Shown here: positions 5,306 through 8,040 of the stretch, one piece after another | How the letters are laid out: each line of letters starts with the position of its first letter | How positions within the stretch are numbered: position 1 is the stretch's first letter | Origin: Planctomycetota bacterium | GTDB lineage: Bacteria > Planctomycetota > UBA8742 > SKZP01 > JAIOTL01 | Assembly (NCBI GenBank): GCA_021106775.1 | Contig: JAIOTL010000053.1 | Coordinates: 1 to 8,040 of the forward strand | Direction: 5' to 3' | DNA length: 8,040 bases | The notes under the pieces: model-generated | Told to the model about the DNA's origin: nothing | Seen by the model: only the letters and a program-made list of their open reading frames with translations | The model's database searches: none | Program-made: the position numbers and the translations under genes

Positions 5306-7542
5306 GAATTATTATTGTGCTATTGTTCTGTGTGATTGCATTCAGCACGGTTGAGACATATTCTCAGGAAGGCATGAAACCTGAGGAAAATACTGATTTT
5401 CTGAAAGAGCTTGGACTTGAGATGCTTGAATATCCAGATGATGTTCGCGCAAATCTCAAGGTTCCTGAGAAACTCTGGGAGCTCGTAAAAGCGAGAACCG
5501 GGCATGCTGACAAAGATTTGGGTTATACTGAAGAAGAAATGTATTATTTCAAAACCGGCACAAAGCACATAATGCCTGTGGTTGACCGCTTGTTTAGAGA
5601 TGTCAGGAAATTGCCGGCGTTAAGCGGTAGTGCAAGCGATTATATTCTTGCTCAGCAGAATTCACCTTCGCAGATGTTTTATTATCTATTCAGATTTCAT
5701 GGTGTTCGTGCCGCATTTTGGTCAAAGCCACCAACGCCAAAAACCTGGGGCGTTGACTGGCTGTCCGATGACGTAAAACCTGCAGACGCATTGCTGGCAG
5801 TGTTGAAGCATGGTGTAAAAAATCATGAAAATACTGTACTAAGCAAGGAAAATGAAAAGGTCTGGAAGAAATTCCCCGAACATTTACAGAAATTTATCAT
5901 CCGAATCATGATAACGCACATTGAGTTAAATCCCTGGATTGAGCAGGCTTTCCCGCGTAAATACCTTGCACAAGCACTTGATAAAAAAGTCGAGGAAATC
6001 ACAATGCAGGATGTTTATGAGCTTGTTTCGCATCCCTGGCAGAAAAACGGACCGAATTATTACGCTTTCGATGCGCTTAACAGGATTGATTTCGCATACT
6101 TAGGCTTCGCTACAATAATGTATCACAAATATCTTGAGGCTGCGATAAAGGAATATGACGCTGCTGAAGAATCAATGGATTCTGCAACTGATGAAGAAAA
6201 AACCAACATGCAGACTGAATATTTATTCGGAATGATTGAATTTGACACAGCTTGCGGAAAAGTTGCAATTTATGATTCCGGGAAGAATGAGATAACTGAA
6301 GAAGCTGCGATAATCCTCGATTTGGGTGGCGATGACAAATATTCGGGCGTAAAAGCTACACCATTAAACTTGAAACAACCACTCGCAACGCTCATTGACC
6401 TCGGTGGAAATGATGAGTACAAAAGCACGAAGGAATCAGCAACGCTGGCATGCGGATTGATGGGAGCAAGCGCACTTATCGATTGTTCCGGCAATGATAA
6501 ATATGAATGCGCAGACTCAGGACTTGGCAGCGCGTGGTACGGCACAAGTCTGCTCTGGGACAAAGCTGGTGACGACTCATATATAACCCTTGGTTCAGGG
6601 GGACAGGGCGCAGCACATGTTGGCATCGGAATCTGCCTGGACAGTTCAGGTAACGACAAATATTTTTGTCATTCGGAATCGCAAGGTTTCGGCTCGACGC
6701 TTGGAATCGGCGTGATTGTAGACATTTCAGGAAACGATTATTATAAGGTTTCCGATACAGAAAATATTTCTGCGGCATTTCATGATAGGGCGATTTCTTT
6801 CTCGCAAGGTGCAGCATTTGGCAGACGCGCAGACCTCGGAGACGGGCAAAGCCTTGCTGGCGGAGTAGGCTTATTGGTTGAAGGTGCCGGTGATGATGTT
6901 TATTGGGGAAGCGTTTATGCTCAGGGTGCAGGTTACTGGTGGGCTGTCGGCATGCTTGAAGACCGTGCAGGCAACGATTCTTATCGTTACAGACAATATT
7001 CCTGCGGGTCAGCACCTCATATGGCGATGGGCTGTGTCGTTGACCTCAAAGGTGATGACAAATACAACAAACTTGGTAAAGATGTAGCGTATTATCAGCA
7101 TCATAGTTGTGCTCGAGACGGTTCGTTTGCGGTTTTCATAGACGGAAGCGGAAATGATGAATATCATCATCATAATCGTTGCGGCGGAAGTGCCGAAATT
7201 AACAGCATTGCGCTTTTCTGGGACAGACTTGGAAACGATGTTTATAATTCATACCTTGAGCAATATTCTCGAGGAACTCCACCTTGGGGTTATGGTATCT
7301 TCGAGAAAAAATATAATTCGTTCAGGGATGATATGGCTTGTGTTGGTGTATTTCTTGACACTAATGGAAAAGACGATTTCAGGATAAAAATTACCGAAAA
7401 AAGCAGTAAACCCAAAGCAAAGGAAAACAGTATTTGGGGCAATGAGAGACTGCCTGTTACTTTTGGTTTGGGTCTTGATGTGAATTTGTATAAGGAAAAA
7501 CCTGAAGAAACCACGCCTGAAAGCTCTGAAGAATCAAAATAA
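5302..7542 (+). CDS. Exported protein with twelve G-[ND]-D-x-[YF] repeat units (746 aa)
   Basis: Residues 1-21 are a signal peptide (MRIIIVLLFCVIAF, likely cut after TYS at 21). Residues 22 to about 335 form a mostly helical N-terminal domain without a recognised family; it contains 'TDFLKELG', 'PVVDRLFRD', 'KTWGVDWLSDD' and a long helix pair near 260-310. Residues 340-693 hold twelve units ending in D-x-x-G-[ND]-D-x-[YF], usually about 27 residues apart, most with a 'QG' or 'CG' 12-13 residues after the unit's first Gly. The last 15 residues or so are a Glu/Pro/Ser-rich tail. The regular period with Gly turns and acidic residues suggests a beta-solenoid, and the Asp/Asn cluster could bind calcium, but the spacing differs from nonapeptide RTX repeats, so this is not called RTX. 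The protein probably acts at the cell surface or outside; adhesion or structural roles are guesses. A decayed paralogue follows directly. Confidence 0.85.
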   Translation: MRIIIVLLFCVIAFSTVETYSQEGMKPEENTDFLKELGLEMLEYPDDVRANLKVPEKLWELVKARTGHADKDLGYTEEEMYYFKTGTKHIMPVVDRLFRDVRKLPALSGSASDYILAQQNSPSQMFYYLFRFHGVRAAFWSKPPTPKTWGVDWLSDDVKPADALLAVLKHGVKNHENTVLSKENEKVWKKFPEHLQKFIIRIMITHIELNPWIEQAFPRKYLAQALDKKVEEITMQDVYELVSHPWQKNGPNYYAFDALNRIDFAYLGFATIMYHKYLEAAIKEYDAAEESMDSATDEEKTNMQTEYLFGMIEFDTACGKVAIYDSGKNEITEEAAIILDLGGDDKYSGVKATPLNLKQPLATLIDLGGNDEYKSTKESATLACGLMGASALIDCSGNDKYECADSGLGSAWYGTSLLWDKAGDDSYITLGSGGQGAAHVGIGICLDSSGNDKYFCHSESQGFGSTLGIGVIVDISGNDYYKVSDTENISAAFHDRAISFSQGAAFGRRADLGDGQSLAGGVGLLVEGAGDDVYWGSVYAQGAGYWWAVGMLEDRAGNDSYRYRQYSCGSAPHMAMGCVVDLKGDDKYNKLGKDVAYYQHHSCARDGSFAVFIDGSGNDEYHHHNRCGGSAEINSIALFWDRLGNDVYNSYLEQYSRGTPPWGYGIFEKKYNSFRDDMACVGVFLDTNGKDDFRIKITEKSSKPKAKENSIWGNERLPVTFGLGLDVNLYKEKPEETTPESSEESK
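6319..7380 (+). repeat. Protein-level repeat array: 12 D-x-x-G-[ND]-D-x-[YF] units
   Basis: The first Gly of each G-[ND]-D-x-[YF] core falls at residues 343, 369, 397, 423, 450, 477, 530, 557, 584, 617, 644 and 689 of the 746-residue protein (the final unit is GKDDF). Seven of eleven intervals are 26-27 residues and one is 28; the exceptions are 53, 33 and 45. A typical unit reads hydrophobic strand, D-x-x-G-N-D-x-Y, variable 6-8 residues, Q-G-x-G, then a Gly-rich strand. The DNA copies are well diverged, so the array is old and not a recent slippage product. Confidence 0.85.
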
Positions 7543-7554
7543 TTAATGAAAATT

Positions 7555-7560
7555 GAAAGG
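7555..7560 (+). promoter_or_regulatory. Ribosome binding site of the broken paralogue
   Basis: GAAAGG lies 7 nt before the ATG at 7568 and decides for that ATG over the in-frame TTG at 7553. It also shows the start signals of the broken gene are intact. Confidence 0.6.
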
Positions 7561-7567
7561 AAACATA

Positions 7568-7876
7568 ATGCGTAAAATATTAATAACTGTTTTTTTTATG
7601 TGCTTTTTGTTCGTATTCAACTCAGTTGAAACCTATTCACAGGAAGATGTAAAACCTGCTGAAAAAACTGATTTTCTGAAAGAGCTTGGGTTCGAAATGC
7701 TTGATTTCCCCGGTTCTGAACGCTCAAAGCTTGAAATACCTGACTTTCTCTGGGATTACGTAAAGGAAAAAGTTGGTTTCAAAGGTGAAAAGTTGGGATT
7801 TACGTCTGAGGAGATGGAACATTTCAAAAGTGATGAGCATCGGATTCCGGTAGTTGAACGGCTTTTCAGGGATTAG
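7568..7876 (+). CDS. N-terminal piece (102 aa) of a paralogue of the 746-residue protein, ending at an in-frame TAG
   Basis: The piece has a signal peptide (MRKILITVFFMCFLFVF, likely cut after TYS) and a mature part that aligns with the start of the preceding gene with a single one-residue gap. From the QE after the cleavage site to 'RLFRD' I count 42 identities in 78 aligned positions, including 'TDFLKELG' and 'PVV-[DE]-RLFRD'. The TAG at 7874-7876 replaces the codon that is Val (GTC) in the intact copy, right before the conserved 'KLP..SG'. The gene starts 25 bp after its paralogue and must share its transcript. If the stop is real, the product is a secreted fragment of about 80 residues without any of the repeat units. 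Confidence 0.75.
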   Translation: MRKILITVFFMCFLFVFNSVETYSQEDVKPAEKTDFLKELGFEMLDFPGSERSKLEIPDFLWDYVKEKVGFKGEKLGFTSEEMEHFKSDEHRIPVVERLFRD

Positions 7877-8040
7877 AAAAAGTTGCCGGAATACAGCGGG
7901 AAAATCGGTGATGCATTTCTGGCGAATTCGGGCAAATCCGGCTATCTCATGATGCTCATGTACACAATGATGAGCATTCGTGCAGGAGAGGTATCGAAGC
8001 TCCCGAAGGAAAAAGCTGGGGTGTTGACTGGATTTCGGAT
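7877..8040 (+). pseudogene. Continuation of the paralogue beyond the TAG, with a second lesion (frameshift), running off the window
   Basis: Translation after the TAG gives 'KKLPEYSGKIGDAFLA', matching 'RKLPALSGSASDYILA' of the intact copy, and stays in frame to 'SIRAGE' (to 7990). The homology then moves to the frame starting at 7990, which reads 'GIEAPEGKSWGVDWISD' against 'WSKPPTPKTWGVDWLSD'. Restoring one base near 7985-7992 gives a gap-free 52-residue alignment with the intact protein. Two independent lesions in about 115 bp argue for a pseudogene, or for a low-quality stretch of sequence. The rest of the gene, including any repeat array, lies beyond the window. Confidence 0.75.

Noticed and set aside
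6476..7015. Open frame of 179 codons on the minus strand inside the repeat gene
   Set aside because: It is the shadow of the repeat array. The His/Arg/Cys-rich translation has no domain-like pattern and the plus-strand gene clearly accounts for this DNA.
6319..7380. Classical RTX calcium-binding nonapeptide repeats
   Set aside because: The turns resemble RTX but recur about every 27 residues, not nine. No GGxGxDxUx tandem is present and no type I secretion gene is nearby.
7154..7387. Ile-rich 77-codon frame on the plus strand overlapping the repeat gene
   Set aside because: It is an out-of-frame shadow with low-complexity start and no ribosome site.
1..8040. Reassigned genetic code, with TAA and TAG read as amino acids
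   Set aside because: TAA ends the 934- and 746-residue genes and TAG (twice) ends the regulator gene at sensible places. The second broken gene also needs a frameshift, which recoding would not explain. Known bacterial reassignments concern TGA.

Overview
The window is AT-rich bacterial DNA with Shine-Dalgarno-led genes. There are two genes on the minus strand (positions 5-898 and 1034-3838) and four on the plus strand (4058-8040). No rRNA, tRNA, CRISPR array or transposase is visible. The host cannot be named from the sequence. Several traits resemble what I know from Planctomycetota and related PVC or uncultured lineages: a short excisionase-type helix-turn-helix fused through an acidic linker to one membrane helix, a secreted HEAT-like protein with an 'AL.TIT...W..WW' motif, and a secreted protein built from G-[ND]-D-x-Y repeats. 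This placement is inference.

Minus strand. At 898-5 lies one continuous reading frame of 297 codons encoding a DNA-binding domain, an acidic linker and a membrane anchor. A single in-frame TAA at codon 99 interrupts it, so as read it yields only a soluble 98-residue head. Upstream of it in transcription order, at 3838-1034, is an intact 934-residue exported all-helical protein with a K/E/A-rich coiled coil and HEAT-like repeats.

Plus strand. A TrmB-family regulator (4058-4894) is divergent from the 934-residue gene across a 219-bp AT-rich gap with candidate promoters in both directions. After 87 bp comes a compact run of three genes for exported proteins: a 107-residue small protein (4982-5305), a 746-residue repeat protein overlapping it by ATGA (5302-7542), and 25 bp later a second, paralogous copy (7568 to the window edge). 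That second copy is broken by an in-frame TAG and then by an apparent one-base deletion. A perfect TATAAT and a 7-bp inverted repeat lie just before the small gene, so the regulator could control this cluster, though nothing in the sequence proves it.

The main items of interest are the 746-residue protein, with twelve G-[ND]-D-x-[YF] units at a modal spacing near 27 residues, its tandem decayed paralogue, and the stop codon separating the DNA-binding head of the first gene from its membrane anchor. No recognisable metabolic pathway, defence system or mobile element is present. Whether the two interrupted genes are real pseudogenes or sequence errors cannot be decided from the sequence alone.
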